Assembly (NCBI GenBank): GCA_016790075.1
Contig: JAEUPP010000057.1
Location: 78,681 to 142,680 of the forward strand
DNA: 64,000 nt
Reading direction: 5' to 3'
Source: Rhodanobacteraceae bacterium
GTDB lineage: Bacteria > Pseudomonadota > Gammaproteobacteria > Xanthomonadales > Rhodanobacteraceae
The position numbers and the translations under genes were made by a program. The stretch's first letter is position 1. Each line of letters opens with the position of its first letter. Shown one piece after another: positions 1-9,347 of this stretch. Below the pieces are notes generated by a model. It saw only the letters and a program-made list of their open reading frames with translations, did no database searches and was not told the DNA's origin.

Positions 1-107
1 CGCAGCGCATCACTGGCCTGATCGGCGGGCGAGCCCGCCGCGGCTGGTTGTGCCTGGCCCTGCCACCAGCGGCTAACGGAATCGAACCAGCCAGCAAGAC
101 GTTTCAT
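1..107 (-). CDS. Unidentified protein, N-terminal 35 codons only (runs off the left edge)
   Basis: An ATG at 107 on the minus strand opens a frame that stays open to the window edge. The peptide begins MKRLAGWFDSVSRWWQGQ and becomes Ala/Pro-rich, which suggests a short basic, Trp-rich, amphipathic N-terminus followed by a flexible linker. A GGGAGGG lies about 13 bases upstream of the ATG. It follows the second YceI gene by 37 bp on the same strand, so it is probably the last gene seen of the YceI / cytochrome b561 operon. No family could be recognised from this fragment. Confidence 0.5.
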   Translation of the reverse strand, partial: MKRLAGWFDSVSRWWQGQAQPAAAGSPADQASDAL

Positions 108-144
108 GCGAGTCAGGTGGCCCTCCCGTGCAGGCTCGCTGCAG

Positions 145-681
145 TCACTTCAGCACGAGGTGCGAGGACACGGTGACGTCGGCCGCGATCAGGCTGGTAT
201 CGGCCCAGTCGCCGGTGCCGACGTCGAAGTCAAGGCGCTTGAGCGTGGCTTGCACATCCAGCGAGGCGGTATCGCCGGTCGGCTTGAAGTCGAGCTTGAG
301 CTGGATGGGTTTGGACTTGTCGCGGATCGTCAGCGTGCCGTCGGCAACGAGCGCAGCGCCGCTTTCCCTGACCGCCGTGCTGACGAAGCGGGCTTTCGGG
401 AACTTCGCGAAATCAAAGAATGCACTGCCCTTGAGCTCTGCGTCGTAGTCGGCGTTGCCGGTTGCCGCGCTGGTCACATCGATCTCGACTTCGAGTCTGG
501 CGTCCGCCAGAGCAGCTTTGTCCAGCGAAATCTCGGCCTTGAAGCGGGCAAACTTGCCGCTGAATTTCTCGCCCTGATAGGTGCCGGAAAACCCCAGGGT
601 GCTGGACGCATCGACGGTCCATTGCTTGGCGTGGACGCTGCTGGCTGCGCCCAGCAGGGCAATCATGGCGAAACGCATCAT
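145..681 (-). CDS. YceI family periplasmic lipid-binding-type protein
   Basis: 178 residues with a short signal peptide (hydrophobic residues 4-16, cleavage expected after HAK), then a YceI lipocalin-like barrel starting WTVDASSTLGFSGTYQGEKFSG. The typical YceI features are visible: an early Ser-x-xxFxG segment, a middle FFDFAKFPKARF strand and a C-terminal antiparallel strand set. Family members bind polyprenoid or amide-type lipids in the periplasm, but the ligand cannot be told here. Its ATG overlaps the stop of the cytochrome b561 gene by 4 bp (ATGA), so the two are translationally coupled. A second, more divergent YceI gene lies on the other side of the cytochrome. Confidence 0.93.
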   Translation of the reverse strand: MMRFAMIALLGAASSVHAKQWTVDASSTLGFSGTYQGEKFSGKFARFKAEISLDKAALADARLEVEIDVTSAATGNADYDAELKGSAFFDFAKFPKARFVSTAVRESGAALVADGTLTIRDKSKPIQLKLDFKPTGDTASLDVQATLKRLDFDVGTGDWADTSLIAADVTVSSHLVLK

Positions 682-1334
682 GGGGGCGAATTCTCCGGTG
701 GTGCAGCGGGGGCGGGTGTCAGTGGTGGTCTTGCCGGCGCTGCCGGTGCCGTTGCGAGGGGCTGCGGCAGTGACGTGGCATGGTGCCGGCGCACTAGCGG
801 CAGCATGCGCGCCAGGGTGTCGTCACGATCGACAAAGTGATGCTTGAGTGCAGCACCGACGTGGGCGGCCAGCAGCAGCACCAGCAGGTAAAATCCGTAT
901 TCGTGCACGGCATGAGCAATCTCCTTCAGCGCCGTGTCAGCACCACCGCTAAGGCTGGGCAGGTTGAACAGGCCAAACCATTGCAGCGGATAGCCTGAAG
1001 CAGAGTTGTACATCCAACCTGACAGGGGCAAGGCGAACATGAGCAGATAGAGCAGCAGGTGTACGGCGCGTGCGGCGGCGGCCTGCCAGCGCGGCATGGC
1101 CAACTCATCGGGACGCCGGTCGGCCATGCGCCAGGCGAGGCGCAGCAGCAGCAGGGCAAGCACGGTCAGTCCGGTGGATTTATGCAGTGCGTATATCTTT
1201 ACTTTCTGGGGTGAGTTCGGCAGGTCGGCCATGTACAGCCCGACCACGCCCAGGCCTATGATGAGCGCGGCCATGAGCCAGTGCAGCGAGCGGGCGCCGA
1301 GACCCCAGCGGTTTGCATCACTCTTGAATTGCAT
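678..1334 (-). CDS. Cytochrome b561, membrane di-haem b protein
   Basis: 218 residues. I chose the ATG at 1334, preceded by GGGAGAAACGG, because the protein then starts MQFKSDANRWGLGARSLHWL, as bacterial b561 proteins do; the longer open frame upstream is antisense to the preceding gene. Four membrane segments are evident at about residues 16-36, 50-68, 90-108 and 140-160. Haem-ligand histidines sit in SLHWLMA, ALHKSTG, AVHLLLY and LLAAHVGA. The C-terminus is a Pro/Ala-rich tail of about 35 residues. The gene lies between two yceI genes and overlaps both (17 bp and 4 bp), an arrangement known for YceI/b561 pairs. It probably shuttles electrons at the inner membrane, for instance from quinol. 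Confidence 0.94.
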   Translation of the reverse strand: MQFKSDANRWGLGARSLHWLMAALIIGLGVVGLYMADLPNSPQKVKIYALHKSTGLTVLALLLLRLAWRMADRRPDELAMPRWQAAAARAVHLLLYLLMFALPLSGWMYNSASGYPLQWFGLFNLPSLSGGADTALKEIAHAVHEYGFYLLVLLLAAHVGAALKHHFVDRDDTLARMLPLVRRHHATSLPQPLATAPAAPARPPLTPAPAAPPENSPP

Positions 1335-1947
1335 CCGTTTCTCCCGTAGTCGAGGCGTCGCTTGTGGCATCGGCATCGCGGTCACGCACGAATGCGGCTT
1401 CAATGCGCAGTTCGACGGTGTCGCCGACTGCGCTGAGTACCTTGTCCATACCGAACTCACTGCGCTTGAGCCTGGCTGTCGCCGAAAAACCTGCCGTGCG
1501 CTTGAACGCGTAAGGATCGTTGGCAAGCTTGTTGAGCCGGAACTCTATGCTCAGCGGCCGGGTATGGCCATGCAATTCGAGTTCACCATGGGCGCTGCCG
1601 CGGCCATCGCTGCTGCGTTCGACGCGGAGGCTGCGGAAACGCGCCTGTGGCCAGCGCCTGGTATCGAGAAAGCGCCAGGAGCGTACGGCCTCTTCCCATT
1701 TTGCGTCGCCAAGCAGTAGCGAATTCATGTCGATAGTCACCTCAAGGCGCGCGGTGCTCCAGTCCTCCGGATCCAGGTGCAGGCGGCCTTCGCTTGCCCT
1801 GATCAGCCCCAGAGCCTGATTGAAACCCTGGTGGTCGATGCTGAACAGGATCTGGGTGTGTACCGGGTCGATGCGCCAGGCGTCGATGGCTGCCGCAGCC
1901 GGTGCGGCGGACAGTAGGCAGAGCAGCGTAAGCAGCGGCAGTCGCAT
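1318..1947 (-). CDS. YceI family protein, long divergent paralogue
   Basis: 209 residues with a clear signal peptide (LPLLTLLCLLSAAPAAAA). The YceI barrel starts AWRIDPVHTQILFSIDHQGF and contains SWRFLDTRRWPQARF and GHTRPLSIEFRL, which match YceI core strands. The last 30 residues (DRDADATSDASTTGETD) form an acidic, low-complexity tail absent from the other YceI protein of this operon. It is the first gene of the operon YceI, b561, YceI. The stop lies inside the start region of the b561 gene. The ligand is unknown; two non-identical YceI proteins flanking one cytochrome suggest they are not redundant. Confidence 0.92.
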   Translation of the reverse strand: MRLPLLTLLCLLSAAPAAAAIDAWRIDPVHTQILFSIDHQGFNQALGLIRASEGRLHLDPEDWSTARLEVTIDMNSLLLGDAKWEEAVRSWRFLDTRRWPQARFRSLRVERSSDGRGSAHGELELHGHTRPLSIEFRLNKLANDPYAFKRTAGFSATARLKRSEFGMDKVLSAVGDTVELRIEAAFVRDRDADATSDASTTGETDAIQE

Positions 1948-2036
1948 GCGCCTAGCTTCGCAGATTGCTGCTACCGGCAGAAGCGCGTCTGGCGTAAATG
2001 CTGTTGAGCGTGGGGTTCAACAATTCCGCGCATCGC

Positions 2037-3524
2037 TCAGTCCGGGTCCTGTTCCTGTGCTCGTCCACCCAGCGCGATTCGCGCCACGTGGGCGATGCGC
2101 CCGCGAGTCTGTTCCGACAGCAGCTGCTGCAGATGTTGCTGTGCCTGTGTCTGATCCAGGCCATGCTGATCAAGCAGGGTGCGGCTTACGGCATGGCCAA
2201 GGCTGTCGAAGATGAGGCCGTAGGCGATTGCGTGCAGCACCCCGCCGCCCAAGGTACCCAGGCCCGGGAAGGCTTTGAGCGCATTGCCGGCTATCGCAAG
2301 TACGACCGAGCTCGTCGTGCGCAGGGTCAACGCGGCTTCGCGCAGAAAGGCGTCGAGGTCGATCTGTCGCAGCGGAACCTCGTGCAATGCGGCGAGGTCA
2401 CGGATCAGTCCTGTCGCGAGCGCGCCTTGGATCAGAAGATCGGTGCCCGGGGCGACGGCAGCTAGAGCACCGACCACGGCACGCCTTGTGTAGCGATCGA
2501 TGAGTACGCGCGCGTCGCGCTCCCGCTGTTCACGCTCGGCGGCGCCTATGCGTTCGCCAAGCCGCCCGATTACCGCGCCTGCACGCGCCTGTTCGAGGGC
2601 GACCGCATCGCCGGAGAGGCATTCCTGCAATGCGTCGCGCAGCGTGTCGATCTGCGGCGCCGCCGCGCGCACGACATGTTCCTCGCGGCCATCGCCAAGG
2701 CGGCGCACGAACTGTTCACGTCCGCCGGCCTGCACCGCGACGATGCGATCGGCGATGTCGCCATAGCGCTGCTGCCAGGTGGCGAGCAACTGGGCGCGCT
2801 GGGCTTCTTCGAACTGGTCGGCCTTGTTGAGCGCAAGCAGCAGGGGTTTGCCGTAGCCGCGCAGCCAGCGCAACTCCCGATCCTGGGCGCGCGTGAGGTC
2901 GCCAGCGGCGACATAAATGACCGCATGTGCTCGCAAGGCCTCGTCGCGCGCCAGCGTTTCGCGCTCGCGCGCCTGAATTTCCTGCATGCCGGGGACGTCT
3001 GCGAGCGTGATCGCGGCGCCTCCGATCTGGCCGTGGTAGTGGCTGACCAGAGTTGTCGTGCCGCCGAGCACGTCGACGGCCGCCGTGGCTTCTGGTGCCA
3101 GTGCGCGTACGAGGCTGGATTTGCCGGCGCTGATTTCGCCGAAGACCGCTATGTAGCGTTCAGTGCCGGCCGCGCGGCGATCAAGTTCCTGCAATTCGGC
3201 TTCAAGTGCCGCCGTTTCAGCCTGACGCGATTGTAATTGTCGAATACGCTGCTCGACGGCCCCGCGGTCCGGTGGTGCTGCCCGGCGCACGGCACGCGGC
3301 TTGGGGTACAGCAGACGCCAGACCAGCCAGCCGCTGCCCCCTACGACGGTGGCGAGTGCGGCGATCAGTGCATAGCGCAGGATGGTCGGCAGGCTGGCAA
3401 GTTCCCGCCAGAGTTCGAGTGCACTGCGGGTTACGCCGAGCAGCAGCCAGAGCAGCGCCACGGCGAGCAGCGTCAGGGCCAGCGCGAGCAGTACACGCAG
3501 GTGGCGCGTATCCGGAGCATTCAT
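2037..3524 (-). CDS. Membrane-anchored GTPase with C-terminal DUF697-like domain
   Basis: 495 residues from the ATG at 3524 (MNAPDTRHLRV); an ATG 9 codons further up is possible. Two N-terminal membrane helices (about residues 12-35 and 52-72) precede a coiled coil of about 40 residues and a G domain. The G domain has a P-loop GEISAGKSS, a DVPGM G3 motif and NKAD as G4. The C-terminal third (VVGALAAVAPGTDLLIQGAL onward) looks like the DUF697 helical domain of YcjF-type proteins. The family is thought to act at the inner membrane, possibly dynamin-like, but its role is unsettled. It ends 89 bp before the YceI operon on the same strand and is divergent from the kinase gene at 3763. A YcjX partner is not present nearby. 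Confidence 0.85.
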   Translation of the reverse strand: MNAPDTRHLRVLLALALTLLAVALLWLLLGVTRSALELWRELASLPTILRYALIAALATVVGGSGWLVWRLLYPKPRAVRRAAPPDRGAVEQRIRQLQSRQAETAALEAELQELDRRAAGTERYIAVFGEISAGKSSLVRALAPEATAAVDVLGGTTTLVSHYHGQIGGAAITLADVPGMQEIQARERETLARDEALRAHAVIYVAAGDLTRAQDRELRWLRGYGKPLLLALNKADQFEEAQRAQLLATWQQRYGDIADRIVAVQAGGREQFVRRLGDGREEHVVRAAAPQIDTLRDALQECLSGDAVALEQARAGAVIGRLGERIGAAEREQRERDARVLIDRYTRRAVVGALAAVAPGTDLLIQGALATGLIRDLAALHEVPLRQIDLDAFLREAALTLRTTSSVVLAIAGNALKAFPGLGTLGGGVLHAIAYGLIFDSLGHAVSRTLLDQHGLDQTQAQQHLQQLLSEQTRGRIAHVARIALGGRAQEQDPD

Positions 3525-3762
3525 GCGCCGATAGTAACAAGGTCGCCGCATGCCCTGGCGTCTGTCGTGAGCAAGCAGAGATGGATGAGCGTAGTCGGAG
3601 CCGGTGTGAGGATTTGTCCACTTTGAGCAGTCGGGGCTGCGCTGGCATCATGTGCTGACGCTGCATGGCGGCCGATGGCGGTCGTCGCCTGAAAGTCCGG
3701 TTGCGTCCCGCGTGCGTGCCGCCACGTGCGCGGGACCGGCTCCCTGTTCGCTGGAGGTAGGC

Positions 3763-6700
3763 ATGTTGCTGCGCTGGTCGTTGGCCGGGCTGTTGCTGCT
3801 GTGCGCGGTGGATACGCAGGCCGCGGCGTTGGCGGTGACGCCTATGTTCCGCCATTTCAGCGTAGCTGACGGCTTGCCGTCGTCGATCGTCTATAAGCTC
3901 GCCGAAGACCGGGACGGTTTTGTCTGGATAGGCACACACGATGGCCTTGCCCGCTATGACGGAGTGAGCTTCCGCGTCTGGCGTGCGATACCTGGCGATC
4001 CCACCTCGATAGCGGGTAACGAAGTGTCCGCGCTGTTTGTCGACCGCAACAACCGCGTCTGGGCGGGAGGCGAGGGCAGCGGCCTCAACGTGCTCGACGA
4101 AACACGCGCGCAGTTCCGGCGTTACCGGCACGATTCCGCCGACCCCGCAAGCCTTGCTGCCGACGATGTCTGGGCGGTAAGCCAGGATGCTGCGGGCGCG
4201 ATCTGGGTAGGCACCTATTCGGGTGGTCTGGATCGACTGCGCGAGGATGGAACAGGGTTTGACCACCACCGGGCTGCCGATGGTTCGGGTCTGCCTTCGG
4301 ATATCGTGCTCAGCCTGCACGGCGGCAGGGACGGCAGCCTCTGGATCGGCACGGACAAGGGGCTGGTGCGGCGTACTCGCGAGGGCAAGATCGAGCCCGT
4401 GCCGTTAGGTGCCGGCGAGCCGCCTCAGGTGCTCGCACTGGGCGTGGACGGCGGTGTACTGCTTGCGGCGACTTCGGCTGGTGTCTTCCGCATCGATGCT
4501 GCGCACAGGAGCGAACGCCTGGACCCCGGCGCCGCGCCACGCATCGTCTATGCCAGCGTGCGCGATGCGCATGGCGATCTATGGCTGGCCACGCGACTTG
4601 GCGCCGTGCGTCACGACCCGAACGATTTTGAAACCGTCTATCGGTCGCAGCCGCGGGTGCCCGGCGGCCTGCCGGGTGAGGCCATCTTCGATTTGCTTGG
4701 GGATCGCGAGGGTGGCGTCTGGTTCGCCGCGATCGACGGCGGCGTAGCCTATCTGCCGCCGACCTGGCGCCTGTTCTCGCAATGGCGCGAGCAGCCCGGC
4801 AATCCGCATAGTTTGTCGCCGGGGCGTATTCAGGGCATTGCGCATGGCCGAGACGGCAGCGCCTGGTCGGTCACTATGGCAGGCGCGGTTGACCGTATCG
4901 ACTTGCGCAGCGGTGCCGTCGCACGCTGGGGCGAGCGAATAGGCGGCACGGAATTGCGCCGCCGTTCCGTGCTGCAGGATGGGCAGGGCCGGCTTTGGCT
5001 AGGCCAGCATCGTGGCGTGCGAGTAGTCGGGCCCGATGTGGACGCGATTCACGATATCCCTGCGGATGCGACCAGGGCGGATGCACTGCCTGCGGGGCCC
5101 GTCGATCTCATGCTCGACGGCGGCGCATCCGTCTGGGTCAGCGCTCGGGGTGCAGGACTGGCGCGCATTGATGCGCAGACCTTGGCCGTGACGCGGTTTG
5201 CGCCGGAGGCCTGCGGACTGCGCGATGCGGACGTCGAACAGATGCGTCTGGCGGCCGATGGTTCGCTATGGGTCGCCCACGTTCGTGGCATAGACCGGCT
5301 TGCACGCGGTGGCGAGCGCTTTGCGGCAGTAGAGGGATTGCCTGACACGCGTGTGCAGGCTTTTGCGTTTGCGCCCGACGGCAGCCTGTGGCTGCATCGC
5401 TTCGGCGCGATCGAGCACTACGTGCTGCGTGCCGGCCGATTCCAGCGCGAGCGACAGATTGACGCGAGCGCTGGCTGGCCCGCGCTCGATGCGGGTGCAA
5501 TGGAACTCGATGCAGCGCAGCGTCTGTGGATCAGCACGCCGCGTGGCCTTTATCGTGTCGCCACGCTGGACGGCAGTGTGCGCCGTTACGGTCCGGCTGC
5601 AGGACTAGTCGATTCGGAATTTACTGACCGCAATCTGGTGTTGCGTGCCGACGGTGTTGCGCTCGCGGCGACGACCGACGGCTTTATCGCCTTCGACACT
5701 GCGGCGATCGAGCCGCGCCTGCCGCCAGCGCCGTTGCTGCTGACCGGGGTGCAGGTACGGCGTGGCGCCAGCGCGTACAAATTCGATCCGGCGCAGCCGG
5801 CCTTGCTGGCCTGGAATGATCGCGATCTGCGCGTTGAAGCGCGCGCGCTATCGTATCTGGCCGACAACCGCTATGACTTTCTGTTGCAGGGCTTTGACAG
5901 CGATTGGAGCCCCGGCAGTGGCGGCGGCCAACGCGAGCTCGCGCAATTGCATCCGGGGGATTATCAGCTGCGCGTGCGGGCGCATACGGGGCTTGGCGAT
6001 GTGGTTGAACTCGCCGCCCCGCTGCGACTGCGCGTCGAGGCGCCACCCTGGGCCAGGCCCTGGGCGTATGCCTTGTACCTCGCACTGCTTGCGCTGCTTG
6101 CGCTTGGCGCGGCGCTGGTCTGGCGCCGCCGCATCGCTCGTACGCATGCAATCGCCCTGGCGTCGCAGCGGCGGGAACTGGCCGAACAGGCCAGCCTGGC
6201 AAAATCTGAATTCCTGGCGCAGATGGGCCACGAGATCCGCACGCCGATGACCGGGCTGCTAGGCATGGCCGAATTGCTGCAGCTGACCGCGCTCGACTCG
6301 CGCCAGCAAAGTTATGCGAGCGGCATACGCACCTCGGGCGAGCACATGCTGCGTCTGGTCAACGACGCGCTCGATCTCGCACGTGTCGAAGCCGGGCGCC
6401 TTGAACTTGTCAATGCACCGTTCGACCCGCAAGCCGTGTTGCGCGAGGTTGCCGACGTAGGTCATGCCCTCGCGGCGCGGAAGAACATCGGTTTCATCGT
6501 GCGTTTGCCGCTGCGGCCTCCGGTCATGGTCAGCGGTGATGCACAGCGGCTGCGGCAGATTTTGCTGAATCTGGTCAACAACGCGATCAAGTTCACCGAT
6601 ATCGGTGGGGTTACGTTTGAACTGGCAGCCGCTGACGCGGGGGATCAGCGTTTCCGCGTCATCGATACCGGGCCGGGGATTGAACCGGCCATGCAGGCGC

Positions 6701-7290
6701 GCTTGTTTCAGCGCTACAGCCAGGACGAAAGCGGGCGCCGCGCCGGCGGCAGCGGCCTCGGACTTGCGATCTCCCAGGAGCTGGCGCAACTCATGGGCGG
6801 GCGTATCAGCGTCGAAAGTGCGCCGGGCCGCGGCAGCAGCTTCACCGTGCAGCTCAGTTTGCCGGCAGCCGAGGCCGCGTTACCGGCACCGCAGGAGTTT
6901 TCGCCGGCGTTGGCGCAGGACATCGTTCTGGTCGAAGACGATACGAACGTGGCGCGTGTCGTCAGCGAACTGCTGCAGTCGCTGGGACATACCGTGCGCC
7001 ATGCGCCGCAGGCGCTGGCTGCGCTGGCGGAAATCGCGACGCGGCGGCCGCAGTCGGTCGTGCTGGATCTTGATCTGCCGGGGGTCGGTGGGTTGCAGCT
7101 CGCCGGGCTGCTGCGTGCGCAGGAAGCCGATGCGGCAGTGCCGCGCCTGCGCCTGGTTGCGCTGACCGCCCGCAGCGATGCGAGCGCCGAGCGCGATGCA
7201 CTCGCGGCGGGCATCGATGCGTTCCGGCGCAAGCCGGTCACGCGGGCGGCGTTGGCGGCCGAATTCGGCGATGCGAGCGCAGCGCGCTGA
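3763..7290 (+). CDS. Hybrid sensor histidine kinase with periplasmic two-component propeller sensor
   Basis: 1175 residues. The ATG at 3763 follows CTGGAGGTAGGC and opens a signal peptide (LLRWSLAGLLLLCAVDTQAAA). Then come about 690 residues of Reg_prop propeller repeats, visible as recurring DGFVWIGTHDGLARYDG-type blades (GLPSSIV, LWIGTDKGL, VWFAAIDGG), a Y_Y_Y domain (about residues 700-760), one membrane helix (about 767-787) and the kinase. H823 lies in MGHEIRTPM; the ATP-binding N box is NLVNNAIKF, followed by DTGPGIEP and GGSGLGLAI. A C-terminal receiver has phospho-acceptor D1102 (LDLDLPG) and the conserved Lys in RRKPVT. This architecture often senses extracellular glycans or nutrients, but no target operon is adjacent. 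It is divergent from the DUF697 GTPase. Confidence 0.95.
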   Translation: MLLRWSLAGLLLLCAVDTQAAALAVTPMFRHFSVADGLPSSIVYKLAEDRDGFVWIGTHDGLARYDGVSFRVWRAIPGDPTSIAGNEVSALFVDRNNRVWAGGEGSGLNVLDETRAQFRRYRHDSADPASLAADDVWAVSQDAAGAIWVGTYSGGLDRLREDGTGFDHHRAADGSGLPSDIVLSLHGGRDGSLWIGTDKGLVRRTREGKIEPVPLGAGEPPQVLALGVDGGVLLAATSAGVFRIDAAHRSERLDPGAAPRIVYASVRDAHGDLWLATRLGAVRHDPNDFETVYRSQPRVPGGLPGEAIFDLLGDREGGVWFAAIDGGVAYLPPTWRLFSQWREQPGNPHSLSPGRIQGIAHGRDGSAWSVTMAGAVDRIDLRSGAVARWGERIGGTELRRRSVLQDGQGRLWLGQHRGVRVVGPDVDAIHDIPADATRADALPAGPVDLMLDGGASVWVSARGAGLARIDAQTLAVTRFAPEACGLRDADVEQMRLAADGSLWVAHVRGIDRLARGGERFAAVEGLPDTRVQAFAFAPDGSLWLHRFGAIEHYVLRAGRFQRERQIDASAGWPALDAGAMELDAAQRLWISTPRGLYRVATLDGSVRRYGPAAGLVDSEFTDRNLVLRADGVALAATTDGFIAFDTAAIEPRLPPAPLLLTGVQVRRGASAYKFDPAQPALLAWNDRDLRVEARALSYLADNRYDFLLQGFDSDWSPGSGGGQRELAQLHPGDYQLRVRAHTGLGDVVELAAPLRLRVEAPPWARPWAYALYLALLALLALGAALVWRRRIARTHAIALASQRRELAEQASLAKSEFLAQMGHEIRTPMTGLLGMAELLQLTALDSRQQSYASGIRTSGEHMLRLVNDALDLARVEAGRLELVNAPFDPQAVLREVADVGHALAARKNIGFIVRLPLRPPVMVSGDAQRLRQILLNLVNNAIKFTDIGGVTFELAAADAGDQRFRVIDTGPGIEPAMQARLFQRYSQDESGRRAGGSGLGLAISQELAQLMGGRISVESAPGRGSSFTVQLSLPAAEAALPAPQEFSPALAQDIVLVEDDTNVARVVSELLQSLGHTVRHAPQALAALAEIATRRPQSVVLDLDLPGVGGLQLAGLLRAQEADAAVPRLRLVALTARSDASAERDALAAGIDAFRRKPVTRAALAAEFGDASAAR

Positions 7291-7456
7291 TGCTGGCGTT
7301 TGTCGCGCGTCTGGATCGCTTCGGCGCTCAACTACGAATTTCCGCTACTGTTGCGGGTCCACCAAACGGCCAGTCTGCTGAGTCCTTACGATCCTCGCTC
7401 TTGTCCGGATGCGTCGGGTGTTCTGTAAGAAAAGTCTGCTAGGAGTGACTCCATTC

Positions 7457-7897
7457 ATGAAACGACTTGTTCTGATCTTCATCGCGCTATGCAGCTTGCC
7501 GCTCCATGCCGGCGAAGTAATGCTTGGCGAGTCCGACCAGGCTGCCGTGCGTGCAGCGGCCGGCGACTATGCGCAGGGCTGGTATAGCGGCGATCGCGAA
7601 CGCATGGCGCGCTCCCTGCACGAGAACCTCGCCAAGCGCGCCTATCTGCGTGACAAGAGCGGCAAGCGCCAGCTTGATCAGATGGACAAGGCCACCTTGC
7701 TCGCCGGCAACAAGCCTGAGAACGCGCAACGTTATGCAAAAGCAAAAAAACGCGCCGAAGTGGAAATCCTCGACGGCTTCGGCAACGCCGCAACGGTCAA
7801 GCTGACCATGGATGGCTGGGTCGACTACCTGCATCTGGTCCGCGACAGCGATGGCGAGTGGCGCATCCTCAATGTGCTCTGGGAACCGACCCCGTAA
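7457..7897 (+). CDS. Secreted NTF2-like (putative lumazine-binding family) protein
   Basis: 146 residues. The ATG at 7457 follows AGGAG by 11 bases and gives a signal peptide KRLVLIFIALCSLPLHAG. The mature part starts with a helix DQAAVRAAAGDYAQGWYSGD, has LAKRAYLRD and a terminal strand pair DYLHLVRDSDGEWRILNVLW, the cone-shaped NTF2-like fold of the lumazine-binding-2 / SnoaL-like superfamily. Members are often small secreted or periplasmic proteins without known activity, so I give only the fold. It is monocistronic, converges on hemE, and is followed by the palindromic repeat at 7951. Confidence 0.8.
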   Translation: MKRLVLIFIALCSLPLHAGEVMLGESDQAAVRAAAGDYAQGWYSGDRERMARSLHENLAKRAYLRDKSGKRQLDQMDKATLLAGNKPENAQRYAKAKKRAEVEILDGFGNAATVKLTMDGWVDYLHLVRDSDGEWRILNVLWEPTP

Positions 7898-7950
7898 TAC
7901 ACGGCTTCGCCCAGCCGGCAGAAACCGGCAGGGTTTGTTGCTGGCCCACA

Positions 7951-8114
7951 TTTCTCACACCCCTTCTACTGCGGCCGCCGATACGCTCGCCCTGACGCGC
8001 GCTGCTCCCTCGTGCCGGCTCGACGTAGTGTCGGCTACGCCTTCGCCGTCACTCAGTCCGCGGCGCGCGTCAGGACGGCGTCTCGGCGGCCTCGCTACGA
8101 ACGGGTCTGCGAAA
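7951..8114. repeat. Imperfectly palindromic dispersed repeat, copy 1
   Basis: The core 7963-8106 (144 bp) is matched in reverse complement by 37887-38030 with only six mismatches by my count. Each copy is itself an imperfect inverted repeat: the left arm begins GCGGCCGCCGATACG and the right arm, read on the other strand, begins GAGGCCGCCGAGACG; both continue into CCTGACGCGCGC. A flanking TTTCTCACACC adjoins the left end of this copy as written and the left end of copy 2 as written. It fills the gap between two convergent genes. It looks like a REP/BIME-type or MITE-like element; no coding frame in it is convincing. Confidence 0.85.
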
Positions 8115-8120
8115 TGCGTG

Positions 8121-9167
8121 CTAGCGCCGCGACAGCTCGTGCACGGCGTCGACAAGAACCCCGACGTGTTCAGGCTTGACATCGGGAGTGATGCCATGAC
8201 CGAGGTTGAAGATATGGCCCGGCCCCGGGCCATGGCTGGCTAGCACGCGGCCAACTTCGTGCCGTATCGCTTCGGGCGAGGCATGCAGCGCTGCAGGATC
8301 GAGGTTGCCTTGCAGTGCGATATGTTCACCGACCAGGGTTCGCGCAACGGACAGATCCAGCGTCCAGTCGACTCCGAGCGCGTTGCAGCCGGTCGCTGCC
8401 AAGCTCGCCAGATGCCCGTTCGCGCCCTTGGAGAACAGGATCAACGGGATGTCCCTGGTTGCCACCGCGGACTTCAGTGTGGCTGTAATCTGGGCAAGAT
8501 AGCGCAGCGAGAATTCCTGGTACTGCGTCGGCGCAAGCAGCCCGCCCCAGGTGTCGAACACCATCAGTGCCTGCGCCCCGGCCGCTGCCTGTGCCGCGAG
8601 ATAGTTCGCCACCGAGCGCGCAATGGTGTCGAGCAGCCGATGCATCAGCGCAGGTTCGTTCCAGAGCATGGCCTTGGGCAGGGCAAAATTCGCCGAACCT
8701 TCGCCTTGCACCATGTAGCAGGCCAGGGTCCAGGGGCTGCCCGCGAAACCGATCAGTGGCACGCGGCCGCCGAGCTCACGTCGTATCGTGCGCACGGCAT
8801 CCATCACATAGCGCAGCTCCTGCTCCGGGTCGGGTGCGCCCAGTCGCTCCACATCGGCCGCCGTACGAACTGGATTGCGGAACTTCGGGCCTTCGCCTTC
8901 GGCGAAATGCAGGCCCAGCCCCATCGCGTCGGGAATGGTGAGAATGTCGGAAAACAGGATGGCCGCATCAAGCGCAAAGCGCCGCAATGGCTGCAAGGTA
9001 ACCTCGCAGGCGAGCTCCGGGTTGGTGCACAGCGCCATGAAGCTGCCGGCCTGGGCGCGGGTCGCACGATATTCCGGCAGGTAACGGCCGGCCTGGCGCA
9101 TTAGCCAGACCGGCGTGCAGTCCACGGGTTCGCAGCGCAGGGCGCGCAGGAAACGATCGTTGTTCAT
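8121..9167 (-). CDS. hemE: Uroporphyrinogen decarboxylase HemE
   Basis: 348 residues, the usual size. It decarboxylates the four acetate side chains of uroporphyrinogen III to give coproporphyrinogen III in the cytosolic haem pathway. Signature motifs are present: [16 protein letters not shown] near the N-terminus (substrate-binding Arg residues), [27 protein letters not shown], and VFDTWGGLL. The C-terminus [17 protein letters not shown] is also typical. The aroK-aroB-(SPOR)-hemE order is one I associate with Xanthomonadales. The gap to the SPOR gene upstream is 180 bp and probably contains the hemE promoter. Confidence 0.98.
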   Translation of the reverse strand: MNNDRFLRALRCEPVDCTPVWLMRQAGRYLPEYRATRAQAGSFMALCTNPELACEVTLQPLRRFALDAAILFSDILTIPDAMGLGLHFAEGEGPKFRNPVRTAADVERLGAPDPEQELRYVMDAVRTIRRELGGRVPLIGFAGSPWTLACYMVQGEGSANFALPKAMLWNEPALMHRLLDTIARSVANYLAAQAAAGAQALMVFDTWGGLLAPTQYQEFSLRYLAQITATLKSAVATRDIPLILFSKGANGHLASLAATGCNALGVDWTLDLSVARTLVGEHIALQGNLDPAALHASPEAIRHEVGRVLASHGPGPGHIFNLGHGITPDVKPEHVGVLVDAVHELSRR

Positions 9168-9347
9168 GGGTTTACTCGAAGGGAAGTAAGGAGCAGTGGA
9201 TAGCGGCCTACCCGGGGGCGTTTCTCAAGGGCTCAGCCCACGGAGCCGATCTGCGCTACCGGGGATTCGTAAACGTCCGCTTGTATTGCCGTGGTGAGTG
9301 CATCGGGCCATGCCGGTACCGGCCGGTGTCGTGCCCCGGACCTCAGC

